From contig NZ_JACHIV010000001.1 in the NCBI RefSeq assembly GCF_014203325.1, forward strand, positions 1,985,501-2,049,500: a stretch of DNA of 64,000 nucleotides, given 5' to 3'. The notes beneath the pieces were generated by a model, which was not told where the DNA came from, made no database searches, and worked only from the letters and a program-made list of their open reading frames with translations. The position numbers and the translations under genes are program-made. Below, one piece after another: positions 20,145-28,260 of this stretch (position 1 is the stretch's first letter; the number at the start of each line of letters is the position of its first letter). This DNA is from Saccharopolyspora gloriosae. Its GTDB lineage: Bacteria; Actinomycetota; Actinomycetes; Mycobacteriales; Pseudonocardiaceae.

Positions 20145-21122
20145 TCATCCGGCGGGCACACCGGGGGCGTCGCGGATGGCGCGGCCGGTGTAGTGCAGGA
20201 ACACCTCGTCCAGGCTGGGGCGGGTCACGGTCACCTCGAAGATCGGCACGTCCAGTCCGGAGCACAGCACCGGCACGAACCGCGCGCCGTCGGCGACCTG
20301 CACCTGCACGCCGCCGTCGATCGCGGTGGCCGCCAGGTCGAAGCGGTCGCGCAGCACCCGCACCGCGGCGGCGTCGTCGTCGGTGCGCAGCGCGATGCGA
20401 TCGGCGCCGATGACGGACTTCAACTCCGCCGGAGTCCCCTGCGCGACGATCCGGCCCTCGTCGATGATCGCGATCCGGTCGCACTGCTCCGCCTCGTCGA
20501 GGTAGTGCGTGGTGAGGAAGACCGTGGTGGCCTCCTGCTCGGCGATCCGCCGCAGGTAGGTCCAGATCTCCGCGCGGGTCTGCGGATCCAGGCCGACGGT
20601 CGGTTCGTCCAGGAACAGCACGCGCGGCCGGTGCAGGAGCCCGCGGGCGATCTCCAGCCGCCGCCGCATCCCCCCGGAGAACGTCGCGACCCGATCGTCG
20701 CGCCGTTCGCGCAGCCCGACCAGGTCCAGCATCGACGCCACGCGTTCGGCCACGACCGCCCGCGGCATCCCGTACAGGTCGGCGTGGAAGGTCAGGTTCT
20801 CCGCCGTGGTCAGGTCGGTGTCCAGCGTCGACTCCTGGAAGACCAGCCCGAGCCTGCGGCGCACCTGGTGACCGTCGCGGACCACGTCGTACCCGGCGAT
20901 CTCGATGCGCCCGGAGTCCGGCCGGACCAAGGTGCACATCATCGCGATCGTGGTGGACTTGCCCGCCCCGTTCGGCCCGAGGAAGCCGAACGTCTCACCG
21001 CGCCGCACCGTGATGTCCACGCCGCGCACGGCGTGCACGCCCCGGTAGGACTTGTGCACGTCGCGCGCCAGGACCGCGGGCGCGTCAGCGGAGCGGTCCT
21101 CACCTCGCCGGAGTCGTCGCAC
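20145..21122 (-). CDS. cinT: ABC transporter ATPase (CinT-like, DrrA type)
   Basis: 325 residues. Walker A GPNGAGKST near residue 49, ABC signature FSGGMRRRLEIARGL, Walker B VLFLDEPTVGLDP and the switch histidine in FLTTHYLDEAEQ are all present. The C-terminal extension is the DrrA type. It powers export together with the permease encoded next. GTG start with GAGGAG five bases upstream. Its start is nine bases after the hydroxylase stop, inside one operon running from 25997 to about 19205. In a cinnamycin-type cluster it exports the modified peptide and may contribute to immunity. Confidence 0.92.
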   Translation of the reverse strand: MRRLRRGEDRSADAPAVLARDVHKSYRGVHAVRGVDITVRRGETFGFLGPNGAGKSTTIAMMCTLVRPDSGRIEIAGYDVVRDGHQVRRRLGLVFQESTLDTDLTTAENLTFHADLYGMPRAVVAERVASMLDLVGLRERRDDRVATFSGGMRRRLEIARGLLHRPRVLFLDEPTVGLDPQTRAEIWTYLRRIAEQEATTVFLTTHYLDEAEQCDRIAIIDEGRIVAQGTPAELKSVIGADRIALRTDDDAAAVRVLRDRFDLAATAIDGGVQVQVADGARFVPVLCSGLDVPIFEVTVTRPSLDEVFLHYTGRAIRDAPGVPAG

Positions 21123-21131
21123 GGGGGCTCC

Positions 21132-22034
21132 TCACTCGTCGCGGAGGCCGGTGAGGCGGCTCCGCCAGTCCTCGGGGACCACGAAGCCGAAGCTCCACCG
21201 GTGGCGTTCGGTCGGGTTGACGATGCAGTGCCAGAACAGCTTGTCCGGGTCCTGCTCGGCCTTGAAGAACCGCACGATCCGGCGGCGTTCCCGCAGCGTC
21301 ACGAGCTCACCGGTCCGCGGGTTCTGGTAGCGGAAGAACGAGGTCGCGCCGCCGTCGGGGAAGTCGTCGTCCAGGTCCACCACGTACATCCGCCAGCCGG
21401 GCTGGTCCTCGTTGGTGTGCCAGAGCCGGTAGCTGCGCGGTGGGTACCACATGGCGCCGGAGAGCCGGACCTCGTCGCCGAAGACCCCTTCCAGCAGGCG
21501 GATCGCGTTCGTCTTCGCCTCGAAGTAGTCCTGGTAGCCGGGATGCTCGACGTGCTCGTCGAGGTTCACCAGGTGGAAGTCCCGCCGCGGCGCGTCCGCG
21601 TCGGCCGGGTCGCGCCAGTGCGCCGCCATCATCTGCCGATGCCATGCCTGGAAAGCCGGGTCGGCGGGGGACTGAGACGTCGACTCCAGGTCCTCGGCGC
21701 GGAACCGGGCGTGGAACGCGCCCATGTCCACCGGGGGCCGCACCTTCAACCGGGGCAGCTCGTCGATCAGGCCCGCCAGTTCCGGCACCGCCGCCAAGTC
21801 GTACTCGTGGTGGTAGAAGGCGGTTTCCGCGGGTGGCGCGGGAGCCGGCGCGGGTTCGGCGGTGGCCGCGAACGTGGCGGAACCCCGGGCGAGCTCCGGG
21901 GCGGTGAAGTCGAACCCGTGCCTGCCGCCGAGCGCGATGATCTCGTTCATCCCGGTGACGGCCTTGAGCTGCTGGGCGAGTTCGGGGCGGTCCTGGGTCG
22001 CCTGCAGGAAGTCCACGCAGGATTCGACGGACAT
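21132..22034 (-). CDS. cinX: CinX-like lanthipeptide hydroxylase with N-terminal Nif11-type domain
   Basis: 300 residues. Residues 1-50 read like a Nif11 domain (SVESCVDFLQ, PELAQQLKAV, FDFTAPEL), a module best known as a RiPP leader. An Ala/Pro linker (50-70) precedes the second domain, in which H206, E209/D210, H269 and R279 are plausible Fe(II)/2-oxoglutarate oxygenase ligands (WHTNED; FWHC; RHRWSF). In the cinnamycin pathway CinX hydroxylates the beta carbon of Asp15; the predicted core here keeps that Asp in CDG. Position between lanM and the exporter matches cinX. The function is inferred from order and motifs; the metal-binding pattern is not the simplest HxD type, so the ligands need checking. 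Confidence 0.82.
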   Translation of the reverse strand: MSVESCVDFLQATQDRPELAQQLKAVTGMNEIIALGGRHGFDFTAPELARGSATFAATAEPAPAPAPPAETAFYHHEYDLAAVPELAGLIDELPRLKVRPPVDMGAFHARFRAEDLESTSQSPADPAFQAWHRQMMAAHWRDPADADAPRRDFHLVNLDEHVEHPGYQDYFEAKTNAIRLLEGVFGDEVRLSGAMWYPPRSYRLWHTNEDQPGWRMYVVDLDDDFPDGGATSFFRYQNPRTGELVTLRERRRIVRFFKAEQDPDKLFWHCIVNPTERHRWSFGFVVPEDWRSRLTGLRDE

Positions 22035-22067
22035 GACGGACTCCTTCGTGCCGATTCGGGTGGGACG

Positions 22068-25000
22068 TCAGGGGCGGTCCGGCGGTGGATCGAGCAGCAG
22101 CACCGACGGGATCCGATCCGGATGCGCGATGCGCAGGAAGTGCATGCCGTAGCCGGCGATGCCCAGCATCAGGCCGGGGAAGAAGTCGGCGCTGTGCTCG
22201 CCGAGCCCGTGCTCGGCGTCGTCCAGCGACCGCCACATCTCCCGCACCTGCACGTTCGCCTCCAGCTGAAACGCGGGTTCGCCGCGCAGCCGCGCGTAGC
22301 GGACCAGCAGTTCCGAGTTGCCGGCCGTGCCGTGGCACAACGTGTGGTTGCGCAGCCGGGAGAAGTTGCGCAGGGTCGCGGCCAGCGCGTGGCGGGCCTC
22401 CCGCAGCAGCGCGTCGTCGTCCCCGCCGAGCAGCGACCACGCCGCGATGCGGGTCAGCCCGATGCCCGCCGCCCCGTTGCACCAGGCGTTGGAGAAGTGG
22501 TGGCCGTTCTTGGCGACCTGCCCGGTGTTCGTGCGCAGGTCGTACCAGTCCTGCTCGGTGGCGTCGAAGTGCCGCGCCTCGTAGGCGAACGCGCGCCTGC
22601 CGGCCGCGACGTAGTCCTCGCGGCCGGTGCGCGTGCCCAGCAGGACCAGCGCCCAGCCGATGCCGCCCGCGCCGTGGGCGAGGCCGGTCAGGTCGTCGCG
22701 CACGTTCTCCGGGGTGTTCGACGGCCAGCTCAGCACGTCGCCGCGCTCCCGCGCGTGGCGCAGCACGTGCGCGGCGCAGTGGTGCGCCAGGTCGACGGCC
22801 TTCTCCCCGAGCACCGGGCGCAGCTCCAGCAGCACCGGGATCAGCCCGGCGGCGCCGTGCAGCACGTCGAGGTGGTCGTCGGCGTCGACCAGCTCGGGCA
22901 CGTCCGCGCTCAGCCGCACCGCCTCCTCCGCCAGCTCCTGCTCGCCCCACAGCCGGTGCAGGTGGGTGAGCAGGTAGAGCCGTCCCCCGACGTCGGCGAA
23001 GGCTCCGGGCCGCTGCTGCCCGGAGTCGAGCGCGTGCCGCAGCGCGCGTCGCGCGGCGTGCCGGAACTCGGGGCGCGGGACCAGGTCGTCGAGGTAGGCG
23101 AGGAACAGCGCCACCCCGGCCGAGCCCTGGTACAGGTCGCCTTCGATGTCGACGGCCTCCATCTCGGCCCCGTCGCGCCGGAACGACGTCCACGGCGCGG
23201 GAGCCGACGGGTCCCGCAGCATCGCGCACAGCCGTTCGCCGATCCGGGTCGCGTAGTCCAGCGCGGTCGTCACGAACGCCGGGCTGCTGATCTCGCCGGT
23301 GGACAGGCTCGCCGCGATGTAACGGGCCTGCTGCGCCCGGTTGCGCGGCGTCAGGTGCCGGATTCGCCGCGCGGCGTGCTCCAGCGGGGAGCGGGCCAGC
23401 GCGGACGGCACCGCGTCGGCGTGGTCGTGCACGAGGTCCGCGCCGTGCACCGGCGCCGTGAAGATCGGCACGTCCAGCCGCCACATCGACGTGGTCTCCC
23501 GGTCGGCGAGCACGCCGTCCTGGTCCCAGGTGCGGGGGAAGGTGCGCACCGTGTTCAGCAGCAGGTCCACTTCCAGCGGTTCCGCGAGGCTCTTGGGGTG
23601 CTGCGCGGTCAGCAGCAGCTGCGCGTAGATCTGGGTGCTCCAGTTGAGGAACCGGACGTGGGCGCCCTCGAAAGCCTGCGACAGCAGGACGATCGCCTCG
23701 TCGGCGTGCTGCTCCAGCCATTCGTGCACGCGGTCGAAACCGTCCATGATGGACTCGATGTGGTCGTGCGGGTCCACCAGCTCCCCGTCGAGGAACACCC
23801 GGTTCGCGCCGCTGAGCTCGACCTGCACGCCCGTGACGTTCTCCACCGTGGCCGCGAAGCTGAGCCGCTGCTCGCTGATCCGCGGCACCGGCATCGGCAT
23901 CTCGTAGCTCTCGCCGCCGGTGTAGCCGCTGAGTCGCATCTGCTCCGGTCCGCCTGCGTCCGCGCGCGGCCACTCCAGCAGCCCGGTGCGGAACACGGAG
24001 TCCTGCATCGTCCCGCCCGCGCCGTCACGACCGGGCGGGGATGCGCCGAACACCGTCTCGCCGTCGCACACGAACGCGTGGCCGTCGGCGACGACGATGT
24101 TCTCGAAGTGCAGGTCGCTGCCGCCGAGCACGTAGAACAGCGCCAGGTAGCCGCCGAGCTCCCGGTACACCTGCGCGGCGTCCGCCGCGGTGGCGACCTC
24201 GTTGCGCCCCAACGGGATCGCGGCCTCGTAGCCGTACCCGTCGTGGGCGAGCACGGGACGCGTCGCGAACGCCACGACGTCGCGCTCGCGCAGCCGGTCC
24301 AGCACCACTTGCAGGCCCGCCTCGGAACGCAGGCAGCGCGGCTTGCAGTAGAAGGTGCCGGTACCGCCGTCGTCGAGGGCGGCCGTCACCACCGCCACGC
24401 TGCGTCCGCCCGCGTGGTAGTCCGAGGTGCCCAGGCGCACCGAGCGGAACTCGGTGACGACCCGGCCGAAGAACTCCGCGCCGATCCGCTCGGCGTCGGT
24501 GGCGAGCCGGCCGAACAGCTCGGCGCCGTAGTCGGCCAGCAGGTCCGTGAGGTGCGCGAGCCAGCGCCCCAGCACCGGGTACTTCAGGAAGAACGCGTGG
24601 TACGACGCCGCATCGCCGAACGCCGCGTCGAGGTAGGCGAGGTACCCGGCCTCGCCGGACTGCTCCCGGTCGAGCCCGTGCCGCGCCCGGTGCACGTTCG
24701 CCTCGGCTTCCACCGTCCACGCCAGCGCGAGGGCGAACCGGTCGTGCAGGTGGCGTTGCAGGTCGTCGATCAGCCCGTCGCCGATCGAGCCCGGCAGCCC
24801 GGCGCGGGCCGCCGCCAGCCGCCGCCCGAGTTCGACGAGGAAAGGTTCGCAGGCCGTGGCGAGCCTGCCGTAGTACACGTCGACCTGCCGCCAGGTCGCG
24901 CGGGCGTCGGACCGCGCCGGGTCCCATCCGAGCACGGCCGCCCGGTAGGTCGGCAACCAGTCCCGGTGCAGTTCGTCGAGCAGCTCCCGCACCTCCGCCG

Positions 25001-25277
25001 CGGCCTGGTCCGGGGCCGATTCGAAGCGGCGGTAGGCGGTGAGCGCGTCCACGAGCTGCTCGCGGTCGTGGCGCTGGGGCTTCGCGCAGTGCTGCGCCTC
25101 CTGCTCGAACTTGTCCGCGAGCCGCCCGGCCAGGTGCTCCAGGCGCCACCGCTCGACGGGATCGGACAGCGGCTCGTCCTGCGGACGACCGCGGGCGCGC
25201 AGCGCCGCGACCACGCGCAGCCGCTCGCTCAGCGTGGCCGCGCGGGCCGCCAGATCGAGTGCACGGTCGGTCTGCAT
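22068..25277 (-). CDS. cinM: Class II lanthionine synthetase LanM (CinM-like)
   Basis: 1069 residues, normal for LanM. The N-terminal dehydratase (about 130-530) has the kinase-like motif LHFENIVVADGHAFVCDGE near 390. The C-terminal cyclase (about 650-1069) keeps the LanC zinc ligands: Cys933 in WCNGAAGIG, Cys981-His982 in LCHGTAGN, plus GAGGIGWALVLLG. It should phosphorylate and eliminate Ser/Thr of the precursor core and then add the three cysteines to form lanthionine and methyllanthionine rings. GGACAGGAG lies four bases before the ATG at 25277; the longer frame overlapping the precursor gene is not used. It follows the precursor after a strong hairpin. Confidence 0.96.
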   Translation of the reverse strand: MQTDRALDLAARAATLSERLRVVAALRARGRPQDEPLSDPVERWRLEHLAGRLADKFEQEAQHCAKPQRHDREQLVDALTAYRRFESAPDQAAAEVRELLDELHRDWLPTYRAAVLGWDPARSDARATWRQVDVYYGRLATACEPFLVELGRRLAAARAGLPGSIGDGLIDDLQRHLHDRFALALAWTVEAEANVHRARHGLDREQSGEAGYLAYLDAAFGDAASYHAFFLKYPVLGRWLAHLTDLLADYGAELFGRLATDAERIGAEFFGRVVTEFRSVRLGTSDYHAGGRSVAVVTAALDDGGTGTFYCKPRCLRSEAGLQVVLDRLRERDVVAFATRPVLAHDGYGYEAAIPLGRNEVATAADAAQVYRELGGYLALFYVLGGSDLHFENIVVADGHAFVCDGETVFGASPPGRDGAGGTMQDSVFRTGLLEWPRADAGGPEQMRLSGYTGGESYEMPMPVPRISEQRLSFAATVENVTGVQVELSGANRVFLDGELVDPHDHIESIMDGFDRVHEWLEQHADEAIVLLSQAFEGAHVRFLNWSTQIYAQLLLTAQHPKSLAEPLEVDLLLNTVRTFPRTWDQDGVLADRETTSMWRLDVPIFTAPVHGADLVHDHADAVPSALARSPLEHAARRIRHLTPRNRAQQARYIAASLSTGEISSPAFVTTALDYATRIGERLCAMLRDPSAPAPWTSFRRDGAEMEAVDIEGDLYQGSAGVALFLAYLDDLVPRPEFRHAARRALRHALDSGQQRPGAFADVGGRLYLLTHLHRLWGEQELAEEAVRLSADVPELVDADDHLDVLHGAAGLIPVLLELRPVLGEKAVDLAHHCAAHVLRHARERGDVLSWPSNTPENVRDDLTGLAHGAGGIGWALVLLGTRTGREDYVAAGRRAFAYEARHFDATEQDWYDLRTNTGQVAKNGHHFSNAWCNGAAGIGLTRIAAWSLLGGDDDALLREARHALAATLRNFSRLRNHTLCHGTAGNSELLVRYARLRGEPAFQLEANVQVREMWRSLDDAEHGLGEHSADFFPGLMLGIAGYGMHFLRIAHPDRIPSVLLLDPPPDRP

Positions 25278-25314
25278 CGAACTCCTGTCCGGCGATCGGA
25301 GGCGGGCGAGGAAA

Positions 25315-25340
25315 CGCGGTGAGCCCGGAGGCTCACCGCG
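25315..25340 (-). terminator. Hairpin between precursor and lanM (attenuator or processing site)
   Basis: A perfect 11-bp inverted repeat, CGCGGTGAGCC and GGCTCACCGCG, with a four-base loop, starting nine bases after the precursor stop. There is no T-run. Such hairpins in lanthipeptide operons commonly let the precursor be made in excess over the synthetase; that role here is an inference. Confidence 0.8.
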
Positions 25341-25348
25341 CCGGTGCT

Positions 25349-25585
25349 CTACTTGGTGGAGCCGTCGCACAGGATCGTGGCCGGGCCCGAGCTGCACGTG
25401 GAGGCGCAGGCGAAGATCTCGGTGGCGGCGACCCCCTCGGTCCAGAAGTCGAGCGTCTCCTGGTCGATGCGCTCGACCGCGTCGGGCAGGTCACCCGGGG
25501 TGACGCCGAACGCGGCCGGGTTCTCGATCAGCGCGGTGCGGAACTCGGCATCGATGACGGCTTGGCGCAGAATGGTGTCGGACAT
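25349..25585 (-). CDS. cinA: Cinnamycin/duramycin-type lanthipeptide precursor
   Basis: 78 residues: a 59-residue acidic leader ending TEIFA and a 19-residue core, CASTCSSGPATILCDGSTK (25408-25352). Cinnamycin is CRQSCSFGPFTFVCDGNTK. Identical are Cys1, Cys5, Ser6, Gly8, Pro9, Thr11, Cys14, Asp15, Gly16, Thr18 and Lys19; position 4 is Thr instead of Ser. By analogy the rings are Cys1-Thr18, Thr4-Cys14 and Cys5-Thr11, with a Ser6-Lys19 lysinoalanine and 3-hydroxy-Asp15. Phe7, Phe10 and Phe12 are replaced by Ser, Ala and Ile. Ser3, Ser7 and Ser17 are extra sites that might be dehydrated. Cleavage is predicted after FA, as in the AFA end of the cinnamycin leader; no dedicated protease gene is seen nearby. 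Confidence 0.96.
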   Translation of the reverse strand: MSDTILRQAVIDAEFRTALIENPAAFGVTPGDLPDAVERIDQETLDFWTEGVAATEIFACASTCSSGPATILCDGSTK

Positions 25586-25625
25586 GACTTCCTCCTGAAC
25601 ATCGGCTTTCTCGGACTGCTTGCGA

Positions 25626-25997
25626 TCATTCGGATGGTTCAGCGCGCAACCGGGCGACCAGCGAGATGCCCAGTTGTTGTTCGACGTTCTTCAATTCCAC
25701 GAGCGCCGGGCTCATGTTCTCGTCCTTGTTCTGCCAGGCGACCACCTCCTTCTCGTTCGCGGGCAGGTCTGCGTGCATCCACAGCGACTCCATCCATTCC
25801 TTCGTGGAGAAGGGATGCAGGTCGGTGACCGGCCGGAGCCGGGACAACATCGGTTCCTCGTGCAGGGCGAGGGCGAGCTCCAGCACCTCGCGCAACTTCC
25901 CGTCAGGGGGCAGCAACGAGCAGAACAAGACGAGTTCCTGGATCTGCCGGATCGCGTCGACTTCCGGGTAGATGGTCGGAACATCCGAGTGCTTCAT
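25626..25997 (-). CDS. cinorf7: Cinorf7/DurN-like lysinoalanine-forming protein
   Basis: 123 residues, soluble, acidic, with no recognisable enzyme motif. Length, position immediately before the precursor (40-bp gap) and context match Cinorf7 of the cinnamycin cluster and DurN of the duramycin cluster, small proteins that promote addition of Lys19 to dehydroalanine-6. Both residues are present in the core encoded next. It is the first gene of the operon. The assignment rests on context and size; I could not align it to DurN residue by residue. Confidence 0.82.
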   Translation of the reverse strand: MKHSDVPTIYPEVDAIRQIQELVLFCSLLPPDGKLREVLELALALHEEPMLSRLRPVTDLHPFSTKEWMESLWMHADLPANEKEVVAWQNKDENMSPALVELKNVEQQLGISLVARLRAEPSE

Positions 25998-26170
25998 CGA
26001 CGGTTCCCATTCCGGTCGGAGGCCAGTGGGAACAACGCTAGGAGGAACCGGTTGCAGTCCGCCTTCAATCCTGTTTCACCGCACGACGCCCGAGGTGCAA
26101 GAAAGGTCGATCCCCCACCGAGAACCAGTCCTCGCCCCCGATTCCAGGCGAGCAATGCTTTTTGATCATT
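25998..26170 (-). promoter_or_regulatory. Promoter region of the lanthipeptide operon
   Basis: This gap precedes the first gene of the six-gene operon. It contains a 7-bp inverted repeat, GTTCCCA (26003-26009) and TGGGAAC (26027-26033), just before the start codon, that could be a regulator site or a 5'-leader hairpin. No clear -35/-10 pair stands out. The SARP and response regulator encoded nearby are the likely controllers. Confidence 0.45.
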
Positions 26171-26329
26171 GTCCTGTCAGCGGCGAAGCCGCTGAGCAGT
26201 GACCACCAGAGCAACCGGCACCGCCGCGGGTTCTCAGGTGCTTCCTCGCGAGGACGGCTTTTTCCCTCGTGGCGGAGCCACTCGGGAAAAAGATCCCGCA
26301 GCGAGGAAGCACCTGAGGTTCCGCCACCC
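26171..26329 (-). repeat. Dispersed palindromic element, copy 4 (159-bp form, reverse strand)
   Basis: Read on the minus strand, the outer arms are CTCAGGTGCTTCCTCGC (26317-26301) and its perfect complement (26249-26233). The inner T5...A5 palindrome and the CAGCGGC-TTC-GCCGCTG tail are present. It begins 37 bases after the stop of the response-regulator gene, in that gene's orientation, so it separates the regulator operon from the biosynthetic operon. Confidence 0.9.
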
Positions 26330-26366
26330 GAACCCCTGCTCAAGCCGAGACCGACAGCAGGCGGGC

Positions 26367-27011
26367 TCAGTTCTCGGCCAGCCAGGCGCAGAGGGCTGCT
26401 TGGACGCGGTTGCCCACTTCGAGCGCGGCGAGGATGCGGCTCACGTGCGCCTTCACGGTGCTCTCCCGCATCCCGAGGGCGGTCGCGATCTCGGCGTTGC
26501 CGCCGCCCGCAGCCAGCTCGGCCAGCACTTCGCGTTCCCGCGAGGTGAGCCGGTCGATCTTCGCGCGCGCCGCGGCGGCTTCCGCGCCGGTGTCGCGGTG
26601 GTAGTGGTCGACGAGCCTGCGCGCCGCCGCCGGGTGCAGCATCGCCTGCCCGTGCGCGACGACCCGCACGGCGCGCACGATCTCGGCGGGTTCGCTGTCC
26701 TTGAGCAGGAATCCGGCCGCGCCCGCGGCGAGCGCGCCGTGGACGTACTCGTCGAGGTCGAACGTCGTCAACGTGACGACCTGCGGCGGATCGGGCAGCG
26801 CGCGCAGCTTCCCGGTGGCCTGGATGCCGTCCATGCGCGGCATCCGCACGTCCATCAGCACGACGTCGACCCGGTGGGCGGTAGCCTGCTCGACCGCTTC
26901 GAGCCCGTCGCCGGCCTGGGCGACGACGTCGATGTCGGGGGCGTCGTCGAGGATGTCGGCGAGCGCGAGGCGCACCAGCGTGTCGTCGTCGACGATCAAC
27001 GTGCGGATCAT
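26367..27011 (-). CDS. NarL/LuxR-type response regulator (CinR-like)
   Basis: 214 residues. Receiver domain with the acidic pocket VDDD and phospho-acceptor Asp54 (VVLMDVRMP), Thr and Lys switch residues (TTFD; LLKDSEP), and a C-terminal LuxR helix-turn-helix (LTSREREVLAELAAGGGNAEIATALGM). It is activated by the sensor kinase encoded directly upstream; the start codon overlaps the kinase stop. The cinnamycin cluster also contains a two-component system (CinRK), so this is the probable counterpart. Confidence 0.9.
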   Translation of the reverse strand: MIRTLIVDDDTLVRLALADILDDAPDIDVVAQAGDGLEAVEQATAHRVDVVLMDVRMPRMDGIQATGKLRALPDPPQVVTLTTFDLDEYVHGALAAGAAGFLLKDSEPAEIVRAVRVVAHGQAMLHPAAARRLVDHYHRDTGAEAAAARAKIDRLTSREREVLAELAAGGGNAEIATALGMRESTVKAHVSRILAALEVGNRVQAALCAWLAEN

Positions 27012-28171
27012 GTCCCCTCCGGGGAGTGGTCGCCGGCCGGGATGCGCGCGCTCAGCCGCCAGCCGCCCGCGCCGGACGGCCCGTGCTCCAGCGTTCCGTG
27101 CAGCGCGTCCACGCGCTCCGCCAAGCCGAGCAGGCCGTGCCCGCCCGGTTCCCGGCGCGAGCCGGGATCGCCCGCCGTGTTCTCCACGTCCACTGTGGAC
27201 TCCGGCGGGCCGTGCTCCACCCGCACCCGCACGCTCGATCCCGGAGCGTGCTTGCGCGCGTTGGTCAACGCCTCCTGCACCACGCGGTAGATCGCGAGCC
27301 GGTGGCTGAACGGCAGCGCGGTCGCGGCGCCCCGGATCTCCGCCTCCACCTGCTGGCCCGCCGCGCGCGCCTCGTCCAGCAGCACCGGCAGCTCCCGCAG
27401 CTGCCGCGGTCCCGGAGCGCCCTCGGTCTCCGGGGCGCGCAGCCCGCCGAGCACGTCGCGCAGGTCCCGCAACGCGTCCGTGGAGGTGGCCCGCAGCAGA
27501 TCGATGCGATCGGCGACCTGCGGGGGCAGGTCCGCCGAATGCCGTTGCAATGCGCCGGTGTGCAACGCCAGCACGCTCAGCGAGTGCGCCAGGGCGTCGT
27601 GCAGTTCGGAGGCGACGCGGATCCGCTCGGCCATCCGGGCGTGCTCGGCCCGCAGCTCCCGCTCCACCCGCAGCTGTTCGACCTGCGCGGTCATGCTCGT
27701 CAGCAGCCGCCTGCGGCTGCCCGCCCACATCCCCAGCGCCACCACCGCGACCAGCAGCAGCACCGGCCCGTACGAACGGGTGCTCCACAGCGATTGCTGC
27801 GGCTGCCCCAGGAAGTTCCCCGCCATGGCCGCCGCCGCGCACACCGCCGCCGCCACCAGCCTGCCGCGGGAGGCGAACGAGAACAGCACCACCACCAGCG
27901 GCAGCACCGCGCCCAGCGCCGCCGCGAGCGCCGTCGCCAGCACGGCGGGCACGGCCGGGTACCTCGTGCGCCACGCGAGCGCGGCCGTGGTCAGCACCGC
28001 CGCACCGACCTGCGGGCTGAGCACGGTGCCTCCCGCGACCACGTACCCCTCCTGCGCGGACAGCAGGCCTACCGCCAGCAGCAGCGCCGCCTCGGCCCAC
28101 GGCCGGAGCGGACGTTCGGTCCCGTCCACCGCGCACCTCCCGCCGCGTCCGCGGTCATGACGGTCGAGCAT
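27008..28171 (-). CDS. Sensor histidine kinase, NarX/DesK type (CinK-like)
   Basis: 387 residues from MLDRHDRGRG. About four to five membrane segments (residues 27-150) without an obvious large extracellular domain, then a HisKA_3 dimerisation helix with phospho-acceptor His191 (ELHDALAHSLSVLALHTGAL) and an ATPase domain (VVQEALTNARKHAPG; GHGLLGLAERV). A kinase that senses within the membrane would suit detection of a lipid-targeting peptide or of membrane change; that is inference. The start is not certain, since a GTG about 15 codons later is also possible. It diverges from the methyltransferase gene. Confidence 0.88.
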   Translation of the reverse strand: MLDRHDRGRGGRCAVDGTERPLRPWAEAALLLAVGLLSAQEGYVVAGGTVLSPQVGAAVLTTAALAWRTRYPAVPAVLATALAAALGAVLPLVVVLFSFASRGRLVAAAVCAAAAMAGNFLGQPQQSLWSTRSYGPVLLLVAVVALGMWAGSRRRLLTSMTAQVEQLRVERELRAEHARMAERIRVASELHDALAHSLSVLALHTGALQRHSADLPPQVADRIDLLRATSTDALRDLRDVLGGLRAPETEGAPGPRQLRELPVLLDEARAAGQQVEAEIRGAATALPFSHRLAIYRVVQEALTNARKHAPGSSVRVRVEHGPPESTVDVENTAGDPGSRREPGGHGLLGLAERVDALHGTLEHGPSGAGGWRLSARIPAGDHSPEGT

Positions 28172-28200
28172 AGAAATCAGCCGACCCCCTACTTTCGTAC

Positions 28201-28223
28201 CGGTCGCCGTGTCCGAGCGACCG
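28201..28223. promoter_or_regulatory. Inverted repeat between divergent kinase and methyltransferase genes
   Basis: CGGTCGC (28201-28207) and GCGACCG (28217-28223), 7-bp arms with nine bases between, in the 89-bp gap between two divergent genes. Size and position suit a response-regulator operator controlling the resistance genes and the two-component operon; no direct evidence. Confidence 0.4.
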
Positions 28224-28260
28224 ATGCCGATTCGGCCACCGCGCCCTACCGTGGGCGAAC

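Noticed and set aside
21132-22034. Nif11-type precursor peptide
   Set aside because: The Nif11-like part is only the first 50 residues of a 300-residue protein with an enzyme-like second domain and no core region.
22068-25397. Longer LanM start overlapping the precursor gene
   Set aside because: It would read through the precursor stop region; the ATG at 25277 has a good ribosome-binding site.
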